Below are positions 34,636 to 43,494 of a DNA stretch of 55,554 nt, piece after piece. This DNA comes from Gammaproteobacteria bacterium. Its GTDB lineage: Bacteria; Pseudomonadota; Gammaproteobacteria; SpSt-1174. Position numbers and translations under genes: made by a program. The DNA lies in NCBI GenBank assembly GCA_037388465.1, contig JARRKE010000008.1, positions 1 to 55,554 of the forward strand, in the 5' to 3' direction. The notes under the pieces are model-generated. The model made no database searches, was not told the DNA's origin, and saw only the letters and a list, made by a program, of their open reading frames with translations. How positions within the stretch are numbered: position 1 is the first letter of the stretch; every line of letters starts with the position of its first letter.

Positions 34636-34734
34636 TTGAACCAAAAGGCAAGGATCAGACTGACGGTTGCGATACTGTTTCTGGTGGCGCTGTTCTTCTA
34701 TGTGGCCTTCATATATTCCGTGGCGCATAAATGA
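34636..34734 (+). CDS. Tiny single-helix membrane protein between ctaD and cox11
   Basis: 32 residues from a TTG start with CGGAGA about 8 bp upstream. The sequence begins with a basic stretch (MNQKARIRL), continues as one hydrophobic helix of ~17-20 residues (VAILFLVALFFYVAFIY) and ends in SVAHK. Its stop overlaps the ctaG/cox11 start as ATGA, which supports real, coupled translation. Small ORFs at this position in other proteobacteria are annotated as cytochrome oxidase small assembly proteins. A role in subunit I or Cox11 assembly is an inference. Confidence 0.72.
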   Translation: MNQKARIRLTVAILFLVALFFYVAFIYSVAHK

Positions 34735-35255
34735 AAACCATCAGCAAAAAAACCGCGTTCCTGCATGCCGCTATCGTGATCGGCATGTTCGGCTTCGGGT
34801 TTGCACTGGTTCCGCTGTACAGCGTGTTTTGCAAGGTGACGGGCCTGAATGGAAAGACCGGGCGGGTGGAGGCGGTGGAAACCGCGCAGATGGTCGCCGA
34901 TACGACGCGTCTGATCACGGTCGAGTTCGTGACCACGCTGAACCGGGAGATGCCATGGGATTTTCGCCCGGATGTGCCCACGATGCAGGTGCATCCCGGA
35001 AAGATTTATTCGACCCGGTTTTATGCACACAACCGGACAGGCAGGGAAGTGATCGGCCAGGCCGTGCCAAGCGTATCGCCGGGTCTGGCGGCGGAATACT
35101 TCAACAAAACTGACTGCTTCTGCTTTTCGCGGCAGATGTTCAAGCCGGGTGAAGGGCGTTACATGCCGGTGAGCTTCGTGATCGACCCGAACATTCCGAA
35201 AAATGTGCGCAGGGTTTCGCTTTCGTACACATTTTTCGACGTGACGGATACATAG
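34731..35255 (+). CDS. ctaG: Cytochrome c oxidase copper assembly protein Cox11/CtaG
   Basis: 174 residues. One N-terminal membrane helix (HAAIVIGMFGFGFALVPLYS) precedes VFCKVTGLNGKTG. The periplasmic copper motif is CFCFSRQ, and PVSFVID leads to the last strand. Cox11 delivers copper to the CuB site of subunit I. It is unrelated in sequence to the caa3-type CtaG at 5654-6511. The start overlaps the small upstream ORF. Confidence 0.96.
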   Translation: MKTISKKTAFLHAAIVIGMFGFGFALVPLYSVFCKVTGLNGKTGRVEAVETAQMVADTTRLITVEFVTTLNREMPWDFRPDVPTMQVHPGKIYSTRFYAHNRTGREVIGQAVPSVSPGLAAEYFNKTDCFCFSRQMFKPGEGRYMPVSFVIDPNIPKNVRRVSLSYTFFDVTDT

Positions 35256-35322
35256 CGAAAAGGCGTCCCGCGGGGCGTGGCGAGGTTGGCGGGTTTTGTA
35301 GGAAATTTGAATCGGAGGGGTT

Positions 35323-36195
35323 ATGGCAATGTCGGAAACACATACTGGCTATTATCTGCCGCATCATGCGCATTGGCCGATTCTCGGTTCGATCGGTCTG
35401 ACCTGTCTGTTGGGGGGATTTGCGCTGTTCCTGAATGGCGTCGATGCCGCGCACTACATCATGATCGTGGGTGGGGTATGCATCATCGCCATGATGTTCG
35501 GGTGGTTCGGTGAAGTCATCAAGGAAAGTCAACAAGGGGCGTACAACGATCAGGTCGATGTCTCGTTTCGATGGGGCATGTTCTGGTTCATCTTTTCCGA
35601 GGTGATGTTCTTCGGCGCCTTTTTCGGCGCTCTGTTCTATACGCGTATCTACTCGATCCCGTGGCTGGGCGGCGAGGGTTACGGCCACCTGACCAAGGAG
35701 CTCCTGTGGCCATCGTACAGCTCGGCGTGGCCAAGCAACGGACCCGCCGCGGTGGGTGGGCAGTACACGCCCATGGAGGCCTGGGGCATTCCTGCGATCA
35801 ATACCCTGATCCTGCTTACCTCCGGTGCCACCATCACCTGGGCGCATTGGGGGTTGAAGGAGAACAAAAGAAAGGTGCTCGCACTGGGTCTGTTCGTGAC
35901 GGTGGCGCTGGGTATTTCCTTCCTTATTCTGCAGGCCTATGAGTACACGCACGCCTATGAAAAGCTCAATCTGACGCTGCATACCGGTATCTACGGCTCG
36001 ACCTTTTTCATGTTGACCGGATTCCACGGTCTGCATGTCACCATCGGGGCCATCATGCTGACGGTCATGCTGGTGCGCGTGCTGCGCGGGCACTTTACGC
36101 CCAAGCATCATTTCGCGTTCGAAGCCGCTTCCTGGTACTGGCACTTCGTGGACGTCGTCTGGCTGCTGCTGTTTATTTTCGTCTACTGGATGTAA
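35323..36195 (+). CDS. ctaE: Cytochrome c oxidase subunit III
   Basis: 290 residues, seven membrane helices. Typical features are RWGMFWFIFSEVMFFGAFFG (with the conserved Glu), PAINTLILLTSGATITWAHW, TFFMLTGFHGLHVTIGAI and the closing ASWYWHFVDVVWLLLF. It stabilises subunit I and its proton entry path. GGAGGGG lies 2-4 bp before the first ATG; an ATG 6 bp inside (MSETH) has a better spacing. The gene ends the structural cluster and is followed by a terminator. Confidence 0.97.
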   Translation: MAMSETHTGYYLPHHAHWPILGSIGLTCLLGGFALFLNGVDAAHYIMIVGGVCIIAMMFGWFGEVIKESQQGAYNDQVDVSFRWGMFWFIFSEVMFFGAFFGALFYTRIYSIPWLGGEGYGHLTKELLWPSYSSAWPSNGPAAVGGQYTPMEAWGIPAINTLILLTSGATITWAHWGLKENKRKVLALGLFVTVALGISFLILQAYEYTHAYEKLNLTLHTGIYGSTFFMLTGFHGLHVTIGAIMLTVMLVRVLRGHFTPKHHFAFEAASWYWHFVDVVWLLLFIFVYWM

Positions 36196-36203
36196 CTAAA
36201 AAA

Positions 36204-36236
36204 CGAGGCGCCGATATTCGGCGCCTCGCGGTTTTT
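36204..36236 (+). terminator. Intrinsic terminator after ctaE
   Basis: 11-bp stem (36204-36214 with 36218-36228), loop TAT, followed by CGG and TTTTT. It is preceded by six A, so it may also work for the convergent DUF2909 gene. It ends the ctaCDGE unit. Confidence 0.85.
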
Positions 36237-36248
36237 GTCGGGCCTGAG

Positions 36249-36464
36249 TTACTGGGGAGGGATTATTCCGTGCGGGTGAATCAGGCCGGTGAAATATCCA
36301 ATAATCAGCAGCAGGAACGCAATAAACGAAAGCGTGATTCGCACTGTCAGGGCCTTGACGGTGCGTGTGCCGGTGCCGCGGTCCTTGATCAGGTACACGA
36401 TTGCGGAACCCAGGCTGCCGATGATGACCAGCAAAAGAAAGATGACGATGATTTTTATGAGCAT
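36249..36464 (-). CDS. DUF2909 twin-helix membrane protein
   Basis: 71 residues from ATG 36464, chosen for AAGGGA 6 bp upstream. Two hydrophobic helices (MLIKIIVIFLLLVIIGSL and ITLSFIAFLLLIIGYFTGLI) flank a basic loop, the DUF2909 arrangement. Family members lie almost always between ctaE and surf1 on the opposite strand, so a part in oxidase biogenesis is likely though unproven. Confidence 0.85.
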   Translation of the reverse strand: MLIKIIVIFLLLVIIGSLGSAIVYLIKDRGTGTRTVKALTVRITLSFIAFLLLIIGYFTGLIHPHGIIPPQ

Positions 36465-36536
36465 GGAGTATCCCTTGTCAGCGATGTGCGTCTTCAAGTA
36501 TAGGTCAGTTGAATTTTACGATTGCTGATTGTTTCG

Positions 36537-37274
36537 ATGCGCCTTGGCCGATACGAATTCAGACCCAAACTCTATATCACGGTGCTGACATTGATCTTCA
36601 TGTCGTTGTTCATTCTGCTGGGTATGTGGCAGTTATCGAGAGCGCAGGAAAAAGAGGCCATCATCCACACATGGCAGCAGCGCAAGACCCAGCCGGCATC
36701 GGAGCTCGATTGGAATCATGTACAGAATCCGGGCGGCCAGCGTTTTCGTCATGTGCGAATCGATGGGCGTTGGGTGCCGGACAGGCAATTTTTACTCGAC
36801 AACCAAATAAACGAGGGCAGACCCGGTTATCAGGTCATCACCCCGTTGGCGGTTTCCGGCCGCAAGCCCTGGTTGCTGGTGGATCGCGGTTGGGTTCCTC
36901 TGGGTGGCAGTAGAAAGCGGCTGCCCGACGTTGGTTTGCGGCCCGCTGAGCAGGCCGTCGTCGGCACAGTCTATGTGCCATTCGGGCGCGGATTCCATCT
37001 GGGCGGTATGGATGACGGGCAGCACGGCTGGCCACGGGTGATCCAGTTTCTCGATTTCAAGAATATGGCGCAGCGCCTGGGGCATCCCGTTTTGCCGTTG
37101 ATCATCCGGATGGATGCCGGTCAGCCGCAAGGCTATGTGCGCGAGTGGCAGCCGGTGGCGTTCACCCCCGCGCGGCACATCGGATATGCCGTGCAGTGGT
37201 TCGCCATGGCGCTGATACTCGTACTGATTTATTTGTTCAGGAATCTCCGGCAGGCAGATGATGGCGGACGTTAA
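36537..37274 (+). CDS. SURF1 family oxidase assembly protein
   Basis: 245 residues from ATG 36537; a TTG 15 bp upstream is the alternative. The N-terminal helix leads into GMWQLSRAQEKEAI, then RHVRIDGRWVPDRQFLLDN, and the C-terminal helix contains RHIGYAVQWFAMALIL. SURF1 proteins are two-helix membrane proteins that help insert heme a into subunit I. It overlaps the next gene by 17 bp, heading the assembly operon surf1, SCO-like, ctaA, ctaB. Confidence 0.95.
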   Translation: MRLGRYEFRPKLYITVLTLIFMSLFILLGMWQLSRAQEKEAIIHTWQQRKTQPASELDWNHVQNPGGQRFRHVRIDGRWVPDRQFLLDNQINEGRPGYQVITPLAVSGRKPWLLVDRGWVPLGGSRKRLPDVGLRPAEQAVVGTVYVPFGRGFHLGGMDDGQHGWPRVIQFLDFKNMAQRLGHPVLPLIIRMDAGQPQGYVREWQPVAFTPARHIGYAVQWFAMALILVLIYLFRNLRQADDGGR

Positions 37275-37875
37275 TCCCATGCAGAATGACCGGCGCCTGC
37301 GCGGGCGGTTGATGTTGATCTTTCTCGTCGTGCTGTTTTTCGCGCCGCTTTTTCTGGCGACGTATCTCTATCAATACCACCGTGACTGGTTCGTCGGCTC
37401 GCACACCAACGTGGGAGTCCTGTATCAGCCCGTGCAGACCCTGCATGAGTTTCATATGCAGAACCTCCAGGGTGAACGGGTCGCGTTCAGCGATTGGCGC
37501 GGCCGCTGGGCGCTGCTGATGCTTGTCGACGGATCCTGCGATCTGGCGTGCCGGGCCTCGCTCTACAAGATGCGGCAGGTGCGGCTTGCGCTAAGCCACG
37601 ATGCGGACAGGGTTCAGCGTTTCCTGTTGCTGGAAGGCAAGCACGATGCCGGAACCATGGCGTTGATGCGTAACGAGTATCCGGGCATGCCGGTCGTCGA
37701 ACCGCGGCAGGACGGCTGGTCCGATGCACGTGCACAGTTTGGCGAGCATCCGGCGGGGACCGTGTATCTGGTCGACCCGCACGGGAATCTGGTGTTGCGT
37801 TATCCGCCCGAGGCGCCGGCGAAAGGCATGCTCAAGGATCTCAAGCGGTTGCTGAAAATTTCCAATATCGGCTGA
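37258..37875 (+). CDS. SCO-like thioredoxin-fold protein of the oxidase assembly operon
   Basis: 205 residues. One N-terminal membrane helix (LMLIFLVVLFFAPLFLATYL) is followed by a thioredoxin-like domain. CxxxC is present in SCDLACRA, and EHPAGTVYLVDPHGNLV places a His where SCO proteins have their third copper ligand. It is more divergent than the SCO1 at 4999-5637 and typical of the gene between surf1 and ctaA. It may be a thiol reductase or copper carrier for oxidase. Start choice is uncertain: ATG 37258, 37261 or 37279. Confidence 0.82.
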   Translation: MMADVNPMQNDRRLRGRLMLIFLVVLFFAPLFLATYLYQYHRDWFVGSHTNVGVLYQPVQTLHEFHMQNLQGERVAFSDWRGRWALLMLVDGSCDLACRASLYKMRQVRLALSHDADRVQRFLLLEGKHDAGTMALMRNEYPGMPVVEPRQDGWSDARAQFGEHPAGTVYLVDPHGNLVLRYPPEAPAKGMLKDLKRLLKISNIG

Positions 37876-37880
37876 GGATT

Positions 37881-38900
37881 ATGGATCGCTACCTACTGTT
37901 TTGCCGTCTCGCCGGGGTGGCCACCGTTTTCGCGCTGGTGGTGGTCATGCTGGGTGCCTATGTGCGCTTGTCGAATGCCGGGCTGGGGTGCCCGGACTGG
38001 CCGGGCTGCTATGGGCACCTGACGGTACCTGAAAGCACGCATGCCATGTCCCAGGCCACCAAAACCTATCCGGGGCGTCCGGTCGAGCCGGCCAAGGCGT
38101 GGAAGGAAATGGTGCATCGCTATTTCGCCGGCACGCTGGGGCTGATAATTGCCGCACTGCTGTTCATCTCCCTCACACTGCGGCGGGTCAATGCCGCTGG
38201 CCGCTATCTGCCGATGGCGTTGGTCGTGCTGGTGATTTTTCAGGCCCTGCTCGGCATGTGGACGGTCACCCTGTTGTTGAAGCCGCTGATCGTCATGGGG
38301 CATCTGCTCGGCGGCTTCGCCACCCTGGCGCTGTTGTGGTGGCTGTTTTTGTCGCAGCGCTTTCCCGATCTGCGGGCATCGCTGCGCGCGGTGCGCATGC
38401 GTACCTGGGTATTGCTGGGGCTCGTGATCCTGATCGCGCAGATCGCGCTCGGCGGCTGGACCAGTTCGAACTATGCGGCACTGGCCTGTACCGATTTCCC
38501 TACCTGTCAGGGGCAGTGGTGGCCGCATATGGATTTTCGCGATGCCTTCGTCCTGTGGCGCGGTATCGGCATTAATTATGAGTACGGCGTGCTGACCAAT
38601 CCCGCGCGCACGGCCATCCACGTGACGCACCGGATCGGTGCCCTGATCACCATCACCTATCTCGCCTTGCTGGCCCTGCGTTGCGTGATCTTTACGCGCG
38701 GCTGGACGTTCGTGGCGGGCTGGGCCGTGCTGGTGCTGGTGATCACCCAATTTTCATTGGGGGTGTCGAACGTGGTGTTTCATCTGCCGCTGCCGGTCGC
38801 GGTGGCACATAACGGGACTGCGGCACTGCTGCTGCTGTCGGTGTTGGCGCTGCTGTATGGCGTGACCAGGCCGGCTGAAGAGAAGGGGGGCGAGTCATGA
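37881..38900 (+). CDS. ctaA: Heme A synthase CtaA
   Basis: 339 residues, eight membrane helices in two similar halves. Motifs are LGAYVRLSNAGLGCPDWPGC, MVHRYFAGTLGL, the second-half GGWTSSNYAALACTDFPTCQ and IHVTHRIGAL; conserved His residues bind heme and the paired Cys lie in the extracytoplasmic loops. It oxidises heme O to heme A. It overlaps ctaB by 4 bp. Confidence 0.96.
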   Translation: MDRYLLFCRLAGVATVFALVVVMLGAYVRLSNAGLGCPDWPGCYGHLTVPESTHAMSQATKTYPGRPVEPAKAWKEMVHRYFAGTLGLIIAALLFISLTLRRVNAAGRYLPMALVVLVIFQALLGMWTVTLLLKPLIVMGHLLGGFATLALLWWLFLSQRFPDLRASLRAVRMRTWVLLGLVILIAQIALGGWTSSNYAALACTDFPTCQGQWWPHMDFRDAFVLWRGIGINYEYGVLTNPARTAIHVTHRIGALITITYLALLALRCVIFTRGWTFVAGWAVLVLVITQFSLGVSNVVFHLPLPVAVAHNGTAALLLLSVLALLYGVTRPAEEKGGES

Positions 38901-39823
38901 ATACTTTGCGTGTGGCATGGAATCCAACCGGCCTGTTGGCGCGCTGCCAGGCCTATTATGAGTTGTGCAAGCCCAGGGTGGTGGGGTTGATGGTCTTCAC
39001 CTCATGGGTGGGCATGCTGCTCGCCGAGCCTGGCCACACGCCGTGGGCGGCCCTGATCTACGGCACGATCGGCATCGCGTTGATGGCGGGTTCCGCTGCG
39101 GCGCTCAACCATGTGGTGGATCGCCGCATCGATGCCGAGATGCGACGTACCCAGAACCGGCCGATTCCCAAGGGATATCTGAATGCGACCCGTTGTCTGG
39201 TATTCGCGGCCCTGATCGGCGGTGTGGGGCTGGCGATCCTGATCACGCGCGTGAACCTGCTCACCGCCGGGCTGACCTTTCTCGCGCTGATCGGCTATGC
39301 CGTGATCTATACCCTTTATCTGAAGCGGGCCACGCCGCAGAACATCGTCATCGGCGGGCTGGCCGGTGCGATGCCGCCGCTGCTCGGCTGGACCGCGGTG
39401 ACGGGGCACGTGGCGGCCTATCCGCTGATTCTGGTGCTGATCATCTTTGCCTGGACCCCCCCGCACTTCTGGGCGCTGGCCCTGTATCGCAAGGAGGAGT
39501 ATGCCAAGGTGGGGGTGCCGATGCTGCCGGTTACCCACGGCGAGGCATTTACCCGACTCCAGGTAGTGCTTTACACGTGGCTATTGGCCGCTATCACCCT
39601 GCTGCCCTTCCTACTGGGCGGAAACGGCGTGGTCTATCTCGCCGGAGTGGCGATTCTGAACGCCGTTTTCCTGTTTCATGCGCACCGCCTGTACCGCACC
39701 GGCGCACGTGAGCACTCGATAAAGATGTTCGTTTTTTCAATCGCTTATCTGATGCTGCTGTTCGCCCTGTTGCTGTTCGACCGTTACCTGCCGCTGTTTC
39801 TCCAGCAGTTGAACTCGCATTGA
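38897..39823 (+). CDS. ctaB: Protoheme IX farnesyltransferase (heme O synthase)
   Basis: 308 residues, UbiA-type prenyltransferase with about nine helices. Aspartate-rich motif NHVVDRRIDAEMRRTQNRPI and the later YTLYLKRATPQNIVIGGLAG and WTPPHFWALA are diagnostic. It makes heme O from protoheme and farnesyl diphosphate, the substrate of CtaA. It is the last gene of the assembly operon; a GC-rich imperfect hairpin followed by GTTTTG comes about 15 bp after the stop. Confidence 0.97.
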   Translation: MNTLRVAWNPTGLLARCQAYYELCKPRVVGLMVFTSWVGMLLAEPGHTPWAALIYGTIGIALMAGSAAALNHVVDRRIDAEMRRTQNRPIPKGYLNATRCLVFAALIGGVGLAILITRVNLLTAGLTFLALIGYAVIYTLYLKRATPQNIVIGGLAGAMPPLLGWTAVTGHVAAYPLILVLIIFAWTPPHFWALALYRKEEYAKVGVPMLPVTHGEAFTRLQVVLYTWLLAAITLLPFLLGGNGVVYLAGVAILNAVFLFHAHRLYRTGAREHSIKMFVFSIAYLMLLFALLLFDRYLPLFLQQLNSH

Positions 39824-39908
39824 GTTCCCCGCGCGCCCTCCGGCGCGGCGCGGGTGTGTGTTTTGCCCCATCTGAGTGCGAAATCCCCCGGATTCGGCCA
39901 ATCTGAAT

Positions 39909-39937
39909 TTTGCATGGGTTCGGAATTGCTGTATCCT
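39909..39937 (+). promoter_or_regulatory. Candidate sigma-70-type promoter for ccoN
   Basis: TTTGCA (39909-39914) and TATCCT (39932-39937) with a 17-bp spacer, about 55 bp before the ccoN start. No FNR/ANR-type TTGAT-N4-ATCAA box was found in 39824-39991. The call is by eye only. Confidence 0.35.
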
Positions 39938-39991
39938 TCGCGGGCTTTATCCGCTGACAGCTACGAATTTTTATCATCAGAGGGTATGAAG

Positions 39992-41458
39992 ATGGCGCAT
40001 ACCGCGATCGGTTCAAGCGAACAGTACAACTACGATATCGTACGAAAGTTCGCCATTATGGCCGTTATTTGGGCCATAATCGGCATGTCCGTTGGGGTGT
40101 GGATCGCGTCCGAGTTGGCGTGGCCCTTCCACATCAACATGAACATGGACATCCCCTACATCACGTTCGGGCGCTTGCGTCCTGTTCACACCAGTGCGGT
40201 GTTGTTCGGGTTTGCGGCTAACGCCCTGTTTGCCACCTCGTTCTATGTGGTACAGCGCACCTGCCAGGCCCGCCTGTACAGCAGCGACCTGCTGGCCAAG
40301 ATCATCCTGTACGGATGGAACATCACGGTTGCTCTGGGCGTGATCAGCTACATGCTGGGCTACACCCAGTCGCGCGAGTACGCCGAGTTCGAATGGCCCT
40401 TTGACATCGCGATCGCGGTGCTCTGGATCTTCTATTTCTGGATCTATGTCCAGACCCTGCGCCGCCGTTCCCAGCCGCACATCTACGTGGCCAACTGGTT
40501 CTACATGGGCTACATCCTGGCGGTGGGTATTCTTCATATTTTCAATAACTTGGCGGTCCCCGTCAGCATGCTGGAGATGAAGTCCTACTCGCTGTTCTCC
40601 GGCGTGCAGGACGCCATGACCCAGTGGTGGTACGGCCACAACATGGTGGGCTTCCTGCTCACCGCCGCCTTCCTGGGCATGATGTACTACTTCGTGCCCA
40701 AGCAGGCCGGCCGCCCGGTGTATTCCTATCGCCTGTCGATCGTCCACTTCTGGGCGCTGGTGTTCCTGTACATGTGGGTGGGCGCGCACCATCTGCACTG
40801 GACCGCGCTGCCCGACTGGACCTCGACCCTGGCCGCGACCTTCTCGATCCTGCTGCTGATGCCTTCCTGGGGCGGCATGATCAACGGCATCATGACCCTC
40901 TCGGGCGCCTGGGATAAGCTGCGCACCGACCCGATCATGCTGTTCCTGATCACCGGCCTGTCCTTCTACGGCATGTCCACCTTCGAAGGCCCGATGATGG
41001 CGCTGAAGAGCGTCAACGCCCTGTCGCACTACACCGACTGGACCATCGGCCACGTGCATTCCGGCGCCCTGGGCTGGGTGGCGATGATCACCTTCGGCTC
41101 CTTCTATCACATGGTGCCGCGTCTCTGGGACACCAAGCTGTACAGCAACCGTTTGGTCTACGTGCACTTCTTCCTGGCCACCATCGGCATCATCCTCTAC
41201 ATCGTCGCGATGTGGGTGGCCGGTATCGGTCAGGGCCTGATGCTGCGCGCCTTCGATCAGTACGGCAACCTGGCGTACACGTTCGTCGAATCCGTGGTGT
41301 TCCTGCACGTGCCTTACATCACGCGCATGATCGGCGGCATGTTCTTCCTCTCTGGTGCGATTGTCATGGCGTACAACTTCTATATGACGGTTGTGACCGC
41401 CAAGCGTGAGCAGGCGGCTATCGAGGCCAAGATCGCATCCAAGATGGCCAATGCCTGA
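39992..41458 (+). CDS. ccoN: cbb3-type cytochrome c oxidase subunit I
   Basis: 488 residues from ATG 39992; AGAGGG lies 7 bp upstream, while an ATG 6 bp earlier sits against that site. Twelve membrane helices. C-family marks include [17 protein letters not shown] (low-spin heme His), [24 protein letters not shown] (CuB His pair) and [15 protein letters not shown] (heme ligands). The enzyme reduces O2 at low oxygen tension with high affinity. It starts the ccoNOQP unit. Confidence 0.97.
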   Translation: MAHTAIGSSEQYNYDIVRKFAIMAVIWAIIGMSVGVWIASELAWPFHINMNMDIPYITFGRLRPVHTSAVLFGFAANALFATSFYVVQRTCQARLYSSDLLAKIILYGWNITVALGVISYMLGYTQSREYAEFEWPFDIAIAVLWIFYFWIYVQTLRRRSQPHIYVANWFYMGYILAVGILHIFNNLAVPVSMLEMKSYSLFSGVQDAMTQWWYGHNMVGFLLTAAFLGMMYYFVPKQAGRPVYSYRLSIVHFWALVFLYMWVGAHHLHWTALPDWTSTLAATFSILLLMPSWGGMINGIMTLSGAWDKLRTDPIMLFLITGLSFYGMSTFEGPMMALKSVNALSHYTDWTIGHVHSGALGWVAMITFGSFYHMVPRLWDTKLYSNRLVYVHFFLATIGIILYIVAMWVAGIGQGLMLRAFDQYGNLAYTFVESVVFLHVPYITRMIGGMFFLSGAIVMAYNFYMTVVTAKREQAAIEAKIASKMANA

Positions 41459-41477
41459 TCGAGCGGAGTAAAACAAC

Positions 41478-42212
41478 ATGAAGCACGAAAGCATTGAAAC
41501 GAATGCCGGCCTGCTGGTGATCCTGACCCTGCTGGTCATCAGCATCGGCGGGCTGGTCGAAATCGTCCCGCTGTTCTACCTCAAGGGGACCGTGGAAAAG
41601 GTGGACGGCATCCGTCCCTACACCCCGCTGGAACTGCGCGGTCGCGACATCTATCAGCGCGAAGGCTGCTATCTCTGCCACTCGCAGATGGTTCGTCCCT
41701 TCCGTGACGAGGAACTGCGTTACGGCCATTACTCGCTGGCGGCCGAGTCGAAGTACGACCATCCGTTCCAGTGGGGTTCCAAGCGTACCGGTCCGGACCT
41801 CGCTCGCGTGGGTGGCAAGTACTCCAATGCGTGGCAGGTGCAGCACCTGATCGATCCGCGTTCGGTTGTGCCGGAATCCATCATGCCGGACTTCCCGTGG
41901 CTGATTAAGGACGACCTGGCCTATTCCGATATCGCCGAACGTATGGAGGCCTTGAAGAAGGTCGGTGTGCCGTACTCCAGCACGAAGCAGGAATACGACG
42001 CCAACGTGAAGCGGTTCGGCGAAAAGACTGCCAAGATGCTCGACATCAACCATGCTCAGGACAACCTGATCAAGCAGGCTGAGCAGGGCGACTACGATGG
42101 TATCCCCGACCGCATCACCGAGATGGATGCGCTGGTTGCATACCTGCAGATGCTGGGCACCCTGGTCGATTTCCAGAAATACAGCCAGGACTACTTCGTC
42201 CAGTTCCGTTGA
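41478..42212 (+). CDS. ccoO: cbb3-type oxidase monoheme cytochrome c subunit
   Basis: 244 residues. An N-terminal membrane helix ([20 protein letters not shown]) anchors a periplasmic domain. The single heme motif is CYLCHSQM, with the Met ligand region at [22 protein letters not shown] and the [16 protein letters not shown] block are typical of CcoO. It passes electrons from CcoP to CcoN. Confidence 0.97.
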   Translation: MKHESIETNAGLLVILTLLVISIGGLVEIVPLFYLKGTVEKVDGIRPYTPLELRGRDIYQREGCYLCHSQMVRPFRDEELRYGHYSLAAESKYDHPFQWGSKRTGPDLARVGGKYSNAWQVQHLIDPRSVVPESIMPDFPWLIKDDLAYSDIAERMEALKKVGVPYSSTKQEYDANVKRFGEKTAKMLDINHAQDNLIKQAEQGDYDGIPDRITEMDALVAYLQMLGTLVDFQKYSQDYFVQFR

Positions 42213-42269
42213 TGTCTGAGGCCGGCGGTCTGATGGCCGCCGGCTGAAACCGACAGCGGGTAATGAGAT

Positions 42270-42491
42270 TTGGAAAAGATTTGGTCAACAATCGAAGCAA
42301 TAGCGACCAGCCCCCTGACCGCGTTGTTTCTATTGTTCCCGCTGTTCATCGGCATTGTCGTTTACGTCTACTCAGGTAAGCGGCGCTCGGAGCGGTTGGA
42401 AAGCTACCGGTATATCCCGCTCCAGGACGGCGATGATGAGGCAGATATAGATAAAGAACAGAAGGCAGATCACCATGAGCAACGCAGCTGA
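42270..42491 (+). CDS. ccoQ: cbb3-type oxidase subunit CcoQ
   Basis: 73 residues from a TTG start. One membrane helix (ALFLLFPLFIGIVVYVYS) is followed by the CcoQ-like basic motif GKRRSERLESY and an acidic tail. CcoQ stabilises the cbb3 complex and can modulate its activity. The 3' end overlaps ccoP by 17 bp. Confidence 0.88.
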   Translation: MEKIWSTIEAIATSPLTALFLLFPLFIGIVVYVYSGKRRSERLESYRYIPLQDGDDEADIDKEQKADHHEQRS

Positions 42492-43416
42492 CAAGAAACA
42501 GACCGGCGCTGTCCAGACAACGGGGCACGCCTGGGATGGCGACCTTCAGGAATACAACAACCCGCTTCCGCGTTGGTGGGTGTGGGCGTTCTACGGCACC
42601 GTCGTCTTCGCCGTGGTTTACTGGTTTCTCTATCCTGCATGGCCGGTCGGTACCTCCTTCACCAAGGGTTTCGATACCGTCACCTACGAGGTGAAACAGG
42701 ACGGCAAGGAGGTCAAGAAGACCGTTCCGTGGAACACCCGTGCACGGCTGATGTACGAAGATGAGTACGGTGCGGAAGCGGAAAAGCAGCGCGCTTACCT
42801 CAAGAAGATCGAGGGCAGCTCCTACGCGCAGATCCTGTCCAATCCGGACATGATGGCCTTTGTGCGTTCCTACGCGAAGACCCTGTTCGGCGACAACTGC
42901 GCCGTGTGCCACCAGGCCGGCGGCACGGGCGTGGTCGGACACTACCCGAACCTGGCGGACGACTCCTGGCTGTGGGGCGGAACGGTGCGGGAAATCCAGC
43001 ACACCATTACCGCGGGTCACCACGGCTTCATGCCTTCGTTCCGTCCGACCTTCAGCGACGCCCAGGCGCATGACGTCGCCGAATACGTGCTGAGCCTGTC
43101 GGGCACCAAGGGCGGCGATGAAAAGGCCATCATGCGCGGCGAGAAGATCTTCCACGGCCAGGAAGGCGGTTGCTATTACTGCCACGGCGAGAAGGCCACG
43201 GGGCTGATCTCGCAGGGTTCCGCGAATCTGACCGACCATGTCTGGACTATCGCCAACGTTCCCGCCGCCAAGACCTATGATGAAAAGGTCGCCGCCGTGG
43301 AACATGTGATCCTGCACGGTGTCTCACGTGTGATGCCGACCTGGCAGGGCCGCCTTTCGTCCACGCAGATCAAGCTGCTGACGGTTTACGTCCACGAACT
43401 CGGCGGCGGTCAGTAA
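42475..43416 (+). CDS. ccoP: cbb3-type oxidase diheme cytochrome c subunit
   Basis: 313 residues. HAWDGDLQEYNNPLPRWWVW leads into one membrane helix, and the periplasmic part has two class I cytochrome c domains with heme motifs CAVCH (about 143) and CYYCH (about 225); Met ligands are in HGFMPSF and RVMPTWQ. It accepts electrons from soluble or membrane cytochromes. GAAGG lies upstream of the ATG. The gene is followed by a terminator. Confidence 0.97.
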   Translation: MSNAADKKQTGAVQTTGHAWDGDLQEYNNPLPRWWVWAFYGTVVFAVVYWFLYPAWPVGTSFTKGFDTVTYEVKQDGKEVKKTVPWNTRARLMYEDEYGAEAEKQRAYLKKIEGSSYAQILSNPDMMAFVRSYAKTLFGDNCAVCHQAGGTGVVGHYPNLADDSWLWGGTVREIQHTITAGHHGFMPSFRPTFSDAQAHDVAEYVLSLSGTKGGDEKAIMRGEKIFHGQEGGCYYCHGEKATGLISQGSANLTDHVWTIANVPAAKTYDEKVAAVEHVILHGVSRVMPTWQGRLSSTQIKLLTVYVHELGGGQ

Positions 43417-43429
43417 GGCGATTGACACC

Positions 43430-43465
43430 CGGGCGGCGCATTGCGCGCCGCCCGTTTTGCGTTTT
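43430..43465 (+). terminator. Intrinsic terminator between ccoP and ccoG
   Basis: 10-bp GC stem (43430-43439 with 43445-43454) with a five-base loop, followed by TTTTGCGTTTT. It separates the structural genes ccoNOQP from the assembly genes ccoGHIS, consistent with lower or separate expression of the latter. Confidence 0.75.
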
Positions 43466-43494
43466 CAGCCCGGCCCCTCGGGGGCTATACAGAA

